DNA of 64,000 nucleotides from Desulfoferrobacter suflitae. GTDB lineage: Bacteria > Desulfobacterota > Syntrophobacteria > Syntrophobacterales > Syntrophobacteraceae. Where the stretch lies: the NCBI RefSeq assembly GCF_022603395.1, contig NZ_JAIBKA010000007.1:186001-250000 (forward strand), in the 5' to 3' direction. The position numbers and the translations under genes are program-made. The notes beneath the pieces are model-generated. The model saw only the letters and a program-made list of their open reading frames with translations, was not told where the DNA came from and searched no databases. How positions within the stretch are numbered: position 1 is the stretch's first letter; each line of letters opens with the position of its first letter. Positions 9,309-17,886 of this stretch are shown here, piece after piece.

Positions 9309-9548
9309 TCAAAATGAGAATTGCTGCCTAAATTCTGCAATTGCCCGCACTTTTCGCAGTATTTTTTCCGGTGCGGCTAGAGTTGGGCAGCCCGCGCAAC
9401 TGATGATCCCTACCAGATCGAGTTGTTCACCCGGTGAGTACTTCTCGAAAAAGTCCCTTCGCTTTCGCATGTCTGCCAGGCAGACTACTGAAGCACAGCT
9501 CATTTCCTGGGTACTGTTCGAACAGTTAACTATACCGATCCTTGCCAT
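9309..9548 (-). CDS. CGGC-domain protein, C-terminally truncated
   Basis: 79 residues starting MARIGIVNCSNSTQ, with cysteines at C9, C17 and C22 and then IISCAGCPTLAAPEKILRK. This matches the N-terminal half of CGGC-domain proteins, small cysteine-rich presumed metal-binding proteins of anaerobes of about 110-130 residues. A strong AAGGAGG site is 5 bases upstream of the ATG. Translation stops soon after AIAEFRQ, where relatives continue with a second cysteine block. In the next frame, reading on toward 9140, HFDICW and FKNKAVRC faintly recall that block, so the gene looks frameshifted and decayed rather than naturally short. Nearby genes are also remnants. Confidence 0.65.
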   Translation of the reverse strand: MARIGIVNCSNSTQEMSCASVVCLADMRKRRDFFEKYSPGEQLDLVGIISCAGCPTLAAPEKILRKVRAIAEFRQQFSF

Positions 9549-9577
9549 GTCATCCTCCTTGTGAATTGAAGTTGCTG

Positions 9578-9799
9578 TTACAGAATCACTGTCTTGCGGG
9601 TCTCTCGCGAAGGATGAATTTTCACGGATATGAACGCCGTTAAGTCGATACCAACCGCCTTCGGGTCGATTATGGTTTGGTAGGACTTAATGATTCCTCT
9701 CTGTTCGAGTTTTCTGATCCGGTCGAACACCCCCGAAGTGGTCCTGCCGATGGCTCGGGCGATGATGGCTCCATCAAACCCCTTGTCCTTGGCTGCAAA
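9578..9799 (-). pseudogene. Lrp/AsnC-family regulator fragment
   Basis: Open frame with no start codon, directly after an in-frame TGA. It translates to FAAKDKGFDGAIIARAIGRT, then SGVFDRIRKLEQRGIIKSY and IDPKAVGIDLTAF. This is the winged HTH of Lrp/AsnC regulators (helix-turn-helix plus the RIRKLEQRGIIKSY wing) and the beginning of the ligand-binding RAM domain. The first helix and nearly all of the RAM domain are absent and the frame ends at TAA (9578-9580). It cannot be functional as an AsnC regulator. Confidence 0.7.
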
Positions 9800-9986
9800 T
9801 CAATGACTGAAATGCTTTGACAGTCATCGGGAATATGATTGGATGAGGGCTGATTTCCAGCAATTCTGAAAATCTCAGGTTGACCGTTGTCCGCCTGTCG
9901 ATCTTTAGGCGATTGAGTTTGGTATCCAAACCATATCAGTTCGCAGGGTTCAATAAGTCCGTCGGCAGCTCTCAGCATCCCACCAA

Positions 9987-10796
9987 CTACCATGCAAATC
10001 CAGCGTGTCTCAGGGCGATCTTTTCAAACATGGTCACAAGCCCCACGCCGAGCTGGTAAATAGACTCGATGTTGAGATTCTTGTCTGCAGTTGAATCAAA
10101 AAAGAGATGGAGGGTCGAGTCCAGCTGGCCCTCTTTGTTCCAGTAGCAAACCAGCATCGGCAATTTAGGAAGGGGATGGAGGACTATGGAAATGTCCGAG
10201 GAAAAGGCGGCAGTGGTTGATTTTCCCGCAAAAAGATCGATGAGAATCTCAAACAGATCGGTGTGATTGTCAACCAATGCCTTCAAGGGTTTTTCGCATC
10301 TTTGGCTGAACAACCGGCTCCAGGTTGCCCCGCTATCCAGTTCCCGCAAGGGGACCCATTGGCCGGCAGGTCTTTTCCCTTCACAATGGATGATGTAGCT
10401 GAGCAGCGGAATGCTCAGCCAGGGATTGACATGGCAGTCGGAAATGATTTTTCCCTGAGGATCGACCTGGAAGTCTTTGCCCAGGCAGTTAATCGCCAGG
10501 CCACTTAGGGAAAGTCGAGCCCCCAGCCTTTCCGCCGAAGATGCAAAATCGATCGTTCTTATCTTGTTTTGTAGGCCTTTCAGGGCCTTTTCCCAATCAT
10601 TTTCAAGAGAAGATCGCTTGCCCACCTGTCCCTCAAACCGCGCAAGAACATCTTCTTCCAGATGAGGACAGGCACCGAGCTTCACTTCCCCTTTCATGAC
10701 CGCCACTGCAAATGCCAGGCAGGTCGGCAGGCTGCATTGCCTGCAGTTCGTCTTTTCCAGGATTCGGTAAATGTCCAAATGATTCAAATGGCTCAT
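9987..10796 (-). CDS. DUF3786-type protein with N-terminal Fe-S (corrinoid-protein-like) domain
   Basis: 269 residues. Residues about 8-45 hold NCRQCSLPTCLAFA followed by a late CP, a C-x2-C-x4-C-x(n)-C pattern like the 4Fe-4S domain of the CO dehydrogenase/acetyl-CoA synthase gamma subunit. The remaining 220 residues match the DUF3786 pattern (NPWLSIPLLSYIIHCEGKRP, then WVPLRELDSG and LPMLVCYWNKE), a family of unknown function frequent in anaerobes with C1 metabolism. Start at 10796 is preferred because AGGAG lies 6 bases upstream; an upstream in-frame codon has no ribosome site. It is the only intact protein gene in the 9.3-12.6 kb decayed stretch. Confidence 0.7.
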   Translation of the reverse strand: MSHLNHLDIYRILEKTNCRQCSLPTCLAFAVAVMKGEVKLGACPHLEEDVLARFEGQVGKRSSLENDWEKALKGLQNKIRTIDFASSAERLGARLSLSGLAINCLGKDFQVDPQGKIISDCHVNPWLSIPLLSYIIHCEGKRPAGQWVPLRELDSGATWSRLFSQRCEKPLKALVDNHTDLFEILIDLFAGKSTTAAFSSDISIVLHPLPKLPMLVCYWNKEGQLDSTLHLFFDSTADKNLNIESIYQLGVGLVTMFEKIALRHAGFAW

Positions 10797-10958
10797 GACT
10801 CGCTCCTGAGGCGTGCAATTCAAGGTGTATAGGCTCCACCACTAAAAACGGATCTCACAATGATAGACCACATTTGAATCAGAACGGAATCCCCCATTTG
10901 GGGGATGATGGTGATTTTTTTGAGCGGATGAGTTTTCCAGCAGGCCTGTAAAAAAAGC

Positions 10959-11339
10959 TCATCCCTTCACTCGTGGAACAACCTGAATCTTCACCGTCAC
11001 TTGTCCATAACCGAGACAGTCGACTCCCGCGTCCGGGCAGCGAACCACCCGCATAAAATGAAAATCGTTCGGATCCCGGCCTTTATGATGTCCCAAGTTG
11101 CAGTGCTTTGCTTCCAAAACCTCCGCTTCAACGGAATAGAGGAGATCCGCCTGGGAGAACCACCTGACCTGCCTTAGGCGGTGGTCGCCTTCATGGAAGG
11201 CTTTCAATTCCGCGTTGCCACATTTCTGATATGGAGAATGGCCTTGGTCCCATCGGCAAAGAAAATGCCAAAAAGCCGGCACAAGCCCTGAATACCGATT
11301 ACAGGATGCTGTTATAGGGTATTGAACAGAATCAGACAT
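10959..11339 (-). CDS. uncharacterised small protein, doubtful
   Basis: A 126-codon frame with no recognised domain. The last 60 residues (EAEVLEAKHCNLGHHKGRD to the end) show codon use like the surrounding genes and end in an alternating beta-strand-like stretch, whereas the N-terminal half looks random and no ribosome site precedes the ATG. It may be the C-terminal remainder of a longer lost gene, in keeping with the decayed surroundings. No function can be proposed. Confidence 0.35.
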   Translation of the reverse strand: MSDSVQYPITASCNRYSGLVPAFWHFLCRWDQGHSPYQKCGNAELKAFHEGDHRLRQVRWFSQADLLYSVEAEVLEAKHCNLGHHKGRDPNDFHFMRVVRCPDAGVDCLGYGQVTVKIQVVPRVKG

Positions 11340-11681
11340 GCAGAGAGGGGAACGGTGGTCACACCTTCCCCTTTCTTCATTGTTTTAGGCACGACTGGTT
11401 CCGCAAGTGACTGAAGTTTTTCGTTGAGTTATGAAAATCCCCGCAAAAGTCTCATCTTAAACTCAAAGTGCAAGGCAGGGCGCTTCCGCCGGCTTTTCTC
11501 AAGAGATTAGATGAGAGCGTCACATACCCGCAGAGTTTTTGATCTCTAGGCCGATGATCTCAAATTTCGAAAAAATTGAATTCTGACCTCTGAACTATCA
11601 AGCACATTCCGGTCATGCTAAGTGCTCTTGAAGAGCAAAGACAGATCCATGACCGATTCCGGCCAACTTCTTGAATTTACT
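11340..11681. other. non-coding gap before tRNA-Arg
   Basis: No supported gene, repeat or terminator seen. It lies just beyond the 3' end of the tRNA, where an integrated element attached to tRNA-Arg would be expected; only decayed sequence is visible. Confidence 0.5.
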
Positions 11682-11758
11682 TGGTGCGCCTGGGAGGATT
11701 CGAACCCCCGACCCACGGATTAGAAGTCCGTTGCTCTATCCACCTGAGCTACAGGCGC
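11682..11758 (-). tRNA. tRNA-Arg (anticodon TCT)
   Basis: Read on the minus strand, GCGCCTG (5' end at 11758) pairs with CAGGCGC at the 3' end, followed by discriminator A and an encoded CCA (11684-11682). The D arm TAGCTCA, anticodon loop CTTCTAA within a GGACTTCTAATCC arm, and T arm with GGTTCGAATCC are all present. The anticodon TCT reads AGA/AGG arginine codons. An integrase remnant abuts the 5' end. Confidence 0.95.
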
Positions 11759-11762
11759 AGTG

Positions 11763-12337
11763 CGGGTTTGCGGCTCTTGGCCTTGTCGATTGTAACCGTT
11801 TTTGTAACCATTGGCTGAGAATCGAGATATTCCCGTTGCATCTTCGCCGCGGCCATCAAATCAGCTTCGCTCACAATATTGCAGCGCTCAAACACTGACC
11901 CTGTTTTGTGGCCACCACTGGTCTGCATTGCAACCCTTTTCGGAATACCTGCTCGAACCATATTTCTGACGGCTGTGCGTCGAGAATCGTGGAAGATTCT
12001 TAAACCAATGCCGACATTTTTGCAAGGCGTTTTCCATGCCCGGTCGAAGCGTTTGACCTGGTCCGTTCCTCCTCCATGGCAAAGCGGTTTGAGCGATTTT
12101 TCGTCGTTTCTTTGCCTGCTCGAACACCTCTTTTAGCTCATCGCCCAAGTAGATAATACACCCTTCAGTGTTTCGAGTCCTCTGGGTTACGTGCGAATGT
12201 GCCGTCGACAATCCTGCTCTCACTGCCTTCTCTTGCTTCTCTTGCAACAATGGAATATGCGGCACCTTGTCAACAACGGGTGACATCTGCTTTACATCCA
12301 TATCAAGCATGCGCTTTAGGGCAGCTATGGCTCCCAA
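11763..12337 (-). pseudogene. tyrosine recombinase (phage-type integrase), frameshifted remnant
   Basis: Fragments in at least two minus-strand frames align end to end with a site-specific integrase. One frame gives ALKRMLDM, then SPVVDKVPHIPLLQEK and [17 protein letters not shown]. Another gives FDRAWKT, the catalytic box [20 protein letters not shown] (family: FHDLRR), [20 protein letters not shown]. The GHKT box has an extra glycine and the catalytic tyrosine (family pattern FDRYNI) is cysteine, so even the intact part would be inactive. The remnant runs up to the 5' end of tRNA-Arg. It marks an old integration event at this tRNA. Confidence 0.85.
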
Positions 12338-12651
12338 GCAGGCTGGGCTGAGATACGAAACCCAGCAAAATAGGCGTTGGGTTTCGTCACCCGAAACGCG
12401 TGACTCAACCCAACCTACACCAAAAACATTATCTTGGAAGCTATATTGGTATCATGTGATGAACCACGGCAGATGAAGATCGTTTCCGCGTGGTTTCGTG
12501 CCGCTGATGCGCAGTGGTAGTGTGCCACACGATGGCGCATAGTTTGAGTGTACTCGGATAGTTGCATAGAGACCTGGAGTACCCGGCAGGTGCCTGCCGG
12601 CGGAAAGGGCGGTGGGGGAGCCGCTGTCAACGCCCCCCCACAGTGCCGGCA
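12338..12651. other. non-coding gap between integrase remnant and fdhA
   Basis: No supported gene. It holds the dispersed repeat at 12376-12417 and a GC-rich stretch (12593-12650) with CCGGCAGGTGCCTGCCGG, a palindrome at 12583-12600 close to the fdhA stop codon. Confidence 0.5.
12376..12417 (+). repeat. dispersed intergenic repeat, copy 2
   Basis: GTTGGGTTTCGTCA (12376-12389) faces TGACTCAACCCAAC (12401-12414), an imperfect inverted repeat with 11 of 14 positions matching. The segment 12386-12416 matches 32196-32226 at 26 of 31 positions by my count, and 3097-3125 more weakly. Such GTTGGGTT...AACCCAAC elements are common short intergenic repeats in many bacterial genomes. Confidence 0.65.
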
Positions 12652-15333
12652 CTACAGCTTTTCAATGCGCACCGCACAGGCTTTGTATTCAGCCGTTAAC
12701 GTTACCGGATCAAAGGCCGGATTGGTCAGCCAGTTGGAACAGTTTTCGCGAAAATGAAACGCCATCCACACCATGCCCGGCTGAACCTCAGGGGTCACCC
12801 GGGCTTTGACGGTCACTTCTCCGCGTCGCGATTTGACCCTTATTTTCTCTCCCTGCTCAATCCCCATGGCACTCGCATCCTGCAATGAGATGTCTGCGGT
12901 TTCCTCTCCCAGCAGGTCATTCAACCCTTGGCAACGACCCGTTTGAGTGCGGGTATGGTAATGATAAAGCCGCCTTCCGGTGGAAAGCACAAGGGGATAT
13001 TCGCCGTCCGGCACTTCCGCCGGTGGGGTCCAGTCCACCGCGTTGAATCTGCCCAGACCGCAGGTGAATTCACCGTTTTGGTGCAGATAGCAGGTTCCCG
13101 GGTGATCCTCGTTGGGACAGGGCCACTGGAGTCCGTTATTTTCCAGCCGCGTGTACTTAATACCCATATAGCTGGGGGCCAGGACGGATACCTCGTTATC
13201 CCATATCTCCTGTGCACTGTCGGACGGCCAGTCATGTCCCATCCGTTGGGCAATCTGTTTGAATATCCACCAATTCGGCTTGGCCAGCCCGGGAGGCGCA
13301 CTGGCAGTGCGCACGCGGTTGACTCTGCGTTCGCTGCTGGTGAAAGTACCGTCGTTTTCACTCCAGGCGGCGGCCGGAAAAACAACGTGGGCGAAACGGG
13401 TGGTCTCGGTCTCAAAAATGTCCTGACACACGATGAACTCAGCAGAAGCCAGCTCGTGCTCGACCTTTCGGATATCGGGTTCGGTATTGGCCAAATTCTC
13501 CCCAAAAATATAGAAGCCCCTGACCTGTCGAGTAACCAGGCCTTCCAGCATTTGCGGAATCATCAAGCCCGGCTGTTCCGGCAGATCGTTGACTCCCCAG
13601 GCTTGTGCGAATTTTTCGCGAATGGCCGCATCGGTAACACTCTGATATCCGGGAAACACGTTGGGCAGCGCCCCCATGTCACATGCCCCCTGCACGTTGT
13701 TCTGGCCGCGCAAGGGGTTCACCCCGCCGCACTCGAGGCCCATATTCCCTAGCAGCATCTGCAGATTGGCTACGGAAAGAACATTATTCCGTCCGCAGGT
13801 ATGCTCCGTGATGCCGAGCGTGTAGCAGACCATCACCGGCTTTACCGCAGCCAGGCGCCTGGCCGTATCGCGGATGATCCCCGCGTCGATACCGCATATA
13901 TCCGCCACCCGCTCGGGAGGATAGTTCATGACCTTTGCCTTGAGTTCATCGAAACCGACCGTACAGAATTCCACAAACTTATGATCATAAATATCTTCGC
14001 TGATGAGCACATGCATGAGGGCATTGAGCAGCGCGATGTCGCTGCCGACCTTCAAGGGAAGGTGCAGGGTGGCTATATCGCACAGCTTATGTTTGCGCGG
14101 ATCAAATACAATCAGTTGCGCACCGTTGAAAACCGCGTTCTTGAGAAAGGTAGACGCCACAGGGTGGGCTTCGGTCATATTGGAACCGATCACCAGAAAC
14201 ATTTTTGCTTTGGCAAATTCATTGAATGAGTTTGTCATTGCACCTGAACCAAACGAAGCCGCCAGCCCGGCGACCGTTGGGGCGTGTCAGGTGCGCGCGC
14301 AGTGGTCGATATTGTTGGTACCGATCACCGCGCGAAACAGCTTTTGCATCTGATAGGAGTCTTCATTGATGCTGCGTGCGCAGCTGACCCCGGCAATGGC
14401 ATCGGAACCGCTCTCAGCAATGATCTTCTTGAAGCGCCCGGCGACCAGATCCAATGCCTCGTCAAAGGAAGCTTCCCTGAACCGACCGTTTTCTCTGATC
14501 AAGGGCGTTTTCAGCCGCTCCTCCGAATAGATGAAGTCAAAGCCATATCTACCCTTGACGCACAAGCGACCCTGGTTGGGCTCGGCCCCCTCCACGCCCG
14601 AAACTTTGACGATCCTGCCATTCTTGACATGCAGCAGTTGCTGGCATCCAACTCCACAATAAGGGCAGGTGGTGCGGACTTTCTGCTCCACCTCCCAGTT
14701 GCGCCAGCGCCGTTCGGATTTTTTTTCGACTAAAGCCCCGGTCGGGCACAGCTGGATGCACTCGCCGCAGGAAACGCATTTGCTTTCGTCGTAGGCAACC
14801 AGCGGGCTGCCATCCGGTCCTTCCACGGTAGACAGAGCAAAATGCCCCTGGATCTCCGTACACGCCGCCACGCAGCGAAAACACAACACACAGCGCTCCG
14901 GCCAGGACCTGAGGAAGGCGGTTGCGTACCCATTACGAAATTTCGCACTGGGCGCCGGAGCTTCAACGCCTGTGACACCATGCTCGTAGACAAGATCCTG
15001 CAACAAACATTCACCCGCTTTGTCGCAGATGGGACAGTCCAATGGATGATGCACCAGAATGGACTTTAATACCTCCTGACGCATGCAAAACAGCCGATCA
15101 GAGCTGGTGACGACTTCCATACCATCCCTCACCGGTGTTTCGCATGCAGCCACGGGCGTTGCACTCCCATCGACTTCAACAATGCACAGTCCACACGAGC
15201 CAATCGGCTTCAATCTTTCATGATAACACAGAGTTGGAATTCGAATTCCGACACTCTTTGCCGCTTGAAGGATGGTACTGCCCTCCGGCGCCGCCACATC
15301 CCTGCCGTCGATCGTCATTTTCACCATTGCCAT
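12652..15333 (-). CDS. fdhA: selenocysteine formate dehydrogenase, NuoG-like N-terminus (catalytic subunit)
   Basis: 893 residues when the in-frame TGA at 14289-14287 is read as selenocysteine (Sec349); the surrounding HCART-U-HAPTVAGLAASFGSG matches the Mo/W-bis-PGD active site of formate dehydrogenases. Before it lie a 2Fe-2S ferredoxin domain (CGLC region), a His-Cys Fe-S segment, two 4Fe-4S motifs (CVLCFRCVAAC and CVSCGECIQLC) and the CPYCGVGC Fe-S motif of molybdopterin oxidoreductases. There is no signal peptide, so the enzyme is cytoplasmic, of the NAD- or ferredoxin-linked type. No diaphorase (NuoE/F-like) partner is adjacent; downstream is the tRNA/integrase remnant. A palindromic operator lies 41-58 bases upstream. 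The frame continues with normal codons on both sides of the TGA. Confidence 0.95.
14257..14275 (-). promoter_or_regulatory. SECIS-type hairpin after the fdhA UGA
   Basis: On the minus strand GGTCGCC (14275-14269) pairs with GGCGGCT (14263-14257) through 7 pairs including two G-U, with a GGGCT loop beginning 19 bases after the UGA. Position, small loop and stem length fit bacterial SECIS elements bound by SelB. This was paired by eye, not folded computationally. Confidence 0.6.
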
Positions 15334-15373
15334 TGTGGCTTCTCCTTTGCCGCATTGCGCATGAGATTCTTAT

Positions 15374-15391
15374 TATGTCAAAATTGGCATA
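15374..15391. promoter_or_regulatory. palindromic operator in front of fdhA
   Basis: TATGTC-AAAATT-GGCATA. One of five sites of the form TATGYY-N6-RRCATA found in the three promoter regions of the formate dehydrogenase/molybdenum island. It is centred about 50 bases before the fdhA start codon. Confidence 0.6.
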
Positions 15392-15525
15392 TATGTATAG
15401 TATGGCTCACGCCAATGTCAATGGCAAATCAAAGGGGGGCGCTATGGGGAAGACCAGTTGCGATTCCAATGAAGGGCGCCGCGGGCCTATCCAAGGTCGG
15501 CAAAGCCGTCTCGGCTGTTGAATTT

Positions 15526-16209
15526 CTACTTTTGGCAATGCCTCATCAGCTCTTCCGTCCTTGCTGTCCTCACTGCACAACCGGCATCGACCAGCACGAT
15601 GCGGTCAGCCAGGACGGTAATTTCTTCCACCGCATGGCTGACATAAAGGATCGGAATGGAAAACTCCCGGGACAATTGCGCAATAAACGGCAGCAGCTCA
15701 GCTTTGCGCGCACCGTCAAGCGAGGCCAGTGGCTCATCCATCAACAGGATGGAAGGACTCGTGAGAAGCGCTCGGCCGATGGCGACCCTCTGTTTTTCAC
15801 CGCCTGAGAGCTTTGCCGGCCGCCGGTCGAGCAGCTGTTCGACGCCAAGGACTGCTACTGCTTGCTCAAACGCCACACAGCGATTCTTGGAACGGCGGCC
15901 GGGCATGCCGTATGTGAGGTTGGCCCGTACGGAAAGGTGGGGAAAAAGTCGGTCGTCCTGGAAAACGTAGCCAATGCGTCTTTTTTCGGGGGGAACGTTG
16001 ATTCCTTTAGCGGAGTCAAACAAGGTGTGACCGTTGACAATGATGCGGCCCTCGTCGGGCCGCATGAGCCCCGCCACCATGTTGACAATGGAGGTTTTGC
16101 CGGAGCCGGAACGGCCGAACAGCGCAGTAACTCCAACTCCCTGCAAGGTGAAGGACGCATGGATAGTGAAATCACCTTGCTTTTTGCGGACGCATATATC
16201 GAGCACCAT
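15526..16209 (-). CDS. modC: molybdate ABC transporter ATP-binding protein
   Basis: 227 residues: Walker A GRSGSGKT, Q-loop VFQDDRLFPH, signature LSGGEKQRVAIGRAL, Walker B ILLMDEPLASLD, and the H-loop histidine in YVSHAVEE. It powers molybdate (or tungstate) uptake at the inner membrane with ModB. It lacks the C-terminal TOBE/molybdate-sensing domain that makes typical ModC about 350 residues, so cytoplasmic trans-inhibition by molybdate through that domain is not expected. The start directly follows the modB stop, placing it last in modABC. Confidence 0.9.
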   Translation of the reverse strand: MVLDICVRKKQGDFTIHASFTLQGVGVTALFGRSGSGKTSIVNMVAGLMRPDEGRIIVNGHTLFDSAKGINVPPEKRRIGYVFQDDRLFPHLSVRANLTYGMPGRRSKNRCVAFEQAVAVLGVEQLLDRRPAKLSGGEKQRVAIGRALLTSPSILLMDEPLASLDGARKAELLPFIAQLSREFSIPILYVSHAVEEITVLADRIVLVDAGCAVRTARTEELMRHCQK

Positions 16210-16911
16210 TCACCCCCGCACGCGGGCACCAAAGCGTTTGCCAAGAATTTCGGAGGCAATCAGGGCAACCATCGCGATGCCGACTGCAATGACGCAGAGG
16301 CGTATGGCTCCGCATTCCCCGCCCGGCACCTGGGTTAAGGTGTAAAGGGCGAGTGGAAGCGTTTGCGTTTCCCCCTGAATATTGGAGACAAACGTAATGG
16401 TTGCACCGAATTCCCCCAGGCTGCGGGCAAAGGCAAGGATTGTCCCGGTGATAATCCCTGGCAAAATCAGCGGCAAAGTGACGGTGAAGAACACTCGAAC
16501 GGGTCCGGAACCGAGAGTTCTGGCCGCCGCCTCCAAGCCGCTGTCGACCCCCTCGAGGGAAAGTCTTACGGCGCGCACCATCATCGGAAAGGCCATGACT
16601 CCCGCGGCCACCGCAGCCCCCTTCCAGTTGAAAGCCAGGCTCACCCCGAAGGTGGCATGCAGCCACGCCCCGACAAACCCTTTACGGCCCAAGAGGACCA
16701 GCAGAAGATAGCCTATCACGACCGGAGGCAGCACCAGCGGCAGGTGAATCAGGCCGTCCACAAGATACTTGCCCGGAAATCGCAAACGTGCCAGCACCCA
16801 AGCCGTTAGGATTCCCAAGGGCAGGCTTCCCAGTACAGCCCAGATCGAAACCCACAGGCTCAATCGCAGCGCTTCCAGCTCTTGCGGCGTCAGACTGATC
16901 AACGGCATCAA
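16210..16911 (-). CDS. modB: molybdate ABC transporter permease
   Basis: 233 residues with about five membrane helices and the conserved cytoplasmic loop EAARTLGSGPVRVFFTVTLP (EAA motif) that docks onto the ATPase, followed by ARSLGEFGATITFVSN, the segment typical of ModB. It overlaps the modA stop by 4 bases (ATGA) and ends one base before the modC start, so modA-modB-modC are translationally coupled. Confidence 0.92.
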   Translation of the reverse strand: MMPLISLTPQELEALRLSLWVSIWAVLGSLPLGILTAWVLARLRFPGKYLVDGLIHLPLVLPPVVIGYLLLVLLGRKGFVGAWLHATFGVSLAFNWKGAAVAAGVMAFPMMVRAVRLSLEGVDSGLEAAARTLGSGPVRVFFTVTLPLILPGIITGTILAFARSLGEFGATITFVSNIQGETQTLPLALYTLTQVPGGECGAIRLCVIAVGIAMVALIASEILGKRFGARVRG

Positions 16912-17702
16912 CGCACCGTGAATCCAAACTTTTCAAAAATCCTTCTGGGTTCGGCACTCCTCAAGAAATCCATGAATCTTTTGGCAACCTCCGTTTGATT
17001 CCCGGCAACCAAGGCTACGGGATAGACAATTGGCGGATGGGAATCTTCCGGAAAGACCCCAATGACTTTAACTTGCTCGCTAACCGCCGCATCCGTGGCG
17101 TAGACCAGGCCAAGCGGTGCTTCTGCACGTTCGACCAGGGCGAGAGCAGCACGTACATCCTTGGCCGGGGCAATTTTATCGGCCACACTGTGCCAAATTC
17201 CCAGTTTCTCCAGCGCCTGCTTACCATACATGCCAGCCGGAACGTGCTCGGGATCACCCATGGCCAGTCGGCCGTTTCCCAGCAGGGCAGCCAGATTTAA
17301 CCCCGGACGGATGTCTAATTGATCGATCTCACTATCGGCGGGAGCGATCAAAACAATTCGATTGCCCAACAGGTCAAAGCGGCCGTCCGCCGCGATGAAA
17401 TTCTTTTCCTGCAGATAATCCATCCATTTGACGTTGGCGGACAGGAACACGTTAGCCGGTGCACCATGTTCGATCTGTTTGGCCAGAGTTGACGACGCAG
17501 CAAATGATGGAACGAATTTGCCCCCCCCTTGCTGCGCAAAAAGTTTCCCGATCTCATTTAGCGAATCGGTGGTCGAGGCGGCAGCAAAGACAACCACCGT
17601 ATCGGTTGGCTCCGCCTGCACTTGAACAATGGATCCAAAGCTCAGTATCACAGTCCACAACAACGCCAGGACCCTTATCCGCGGTGGCCGAATTTGTTCC
17701 AT
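16908..17702 (-). CDS. modA: molybdate-binding periplasmic protein
   Basis: 264 residues. An N-terminal hydrophobic signal segment ends near VQVQAEP, then VVVFAAASTTDSLNEIGKLF, the start of the ModA fold with the oxyanion-binding serines, and later HGAPANVFLSAN and VYATDAAVS. It captures molybdate or tungstate outside the membrane. The start at 17702 is chosen for GGAGG six bases upstream; a longer frame to 17804 lacks a ribosome site. It is first in modABC and divergent from the FmdE-MoeA gene, with a shared operator between them. Confidence 0.92.
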   Translation of the reverse strand: MEQIRPPRIRVLALLWTVILSFGSIVQVQAEPTDTVVVFAAASTTDSLNEIGKLFAQQGGGKFVPSFAASSTLAKQIEHGAPANVFLSANVKWMDYLQEKNFIAADGRFDLLGNRIVLIAPADSEIDQLDIRPGLNLAALLGNGRLAMGDPEHVPAGMYGKQALEKLGIWHSVADKIAPAKDVRAALALVERAEAPLGLVYATDAAVSEQVKVIGVFPEDSHPPIVYPVALVAGNQTEVAKRFMDFLRSAEPRRIFEKFGFTVR

Positions 17703-17837
17703 GTTGTCCCTCCAAGATCCCAGTTGACTTGCACCCACAATCCCCAATGCCACGCAAGAACCGCCTGTGAAACGGCAGCCGCAGCCAGAAACCGCCAACC
17801 CCATTTCGTTTTTTTGTTGACGACAGAGGATAAACTC

Positions 17838-17875
17838 CGCTATTCGTTATGTCAACATGAACATAATGAATAGCG
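17838..17875. promoter_or_regulatory. ModE-like operator between modA and the FmdE-MoeA gene
   Basis: CGCTATTCGTTATGT (17838-17852) and ACATAATGAATAGCG (17861-17875) are reverse complements at 14 of 15 positions around an 8-base spacer. The core TATGTC-AACATG-AACATA (17848-17865) fits the island-wide form TATGYY-N6-RRCATA. The long arms resemble ModE operators of enterobacteria (TTAT...ATAA arms around a 6-8 base spacer). Its place between divergent genes suggests control of both. Confidence 0.75.
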
Positions 17876-17886
17876 AAAGGACAAAC

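Noticed and set aside
9140-9340. separate 66-codon minus-strand gene beyond the CGGC protein
   Set aside because: No ribosome site and no domain; more likely the shifted remainder of the truncated CGGC gene.
14239-14289. frameshift or stop mutation splitting fdhA
   Set aside because: The TGA lies exactly at the catalytic selenocysteine position with conserved sequence on both sides and the same frame continues.
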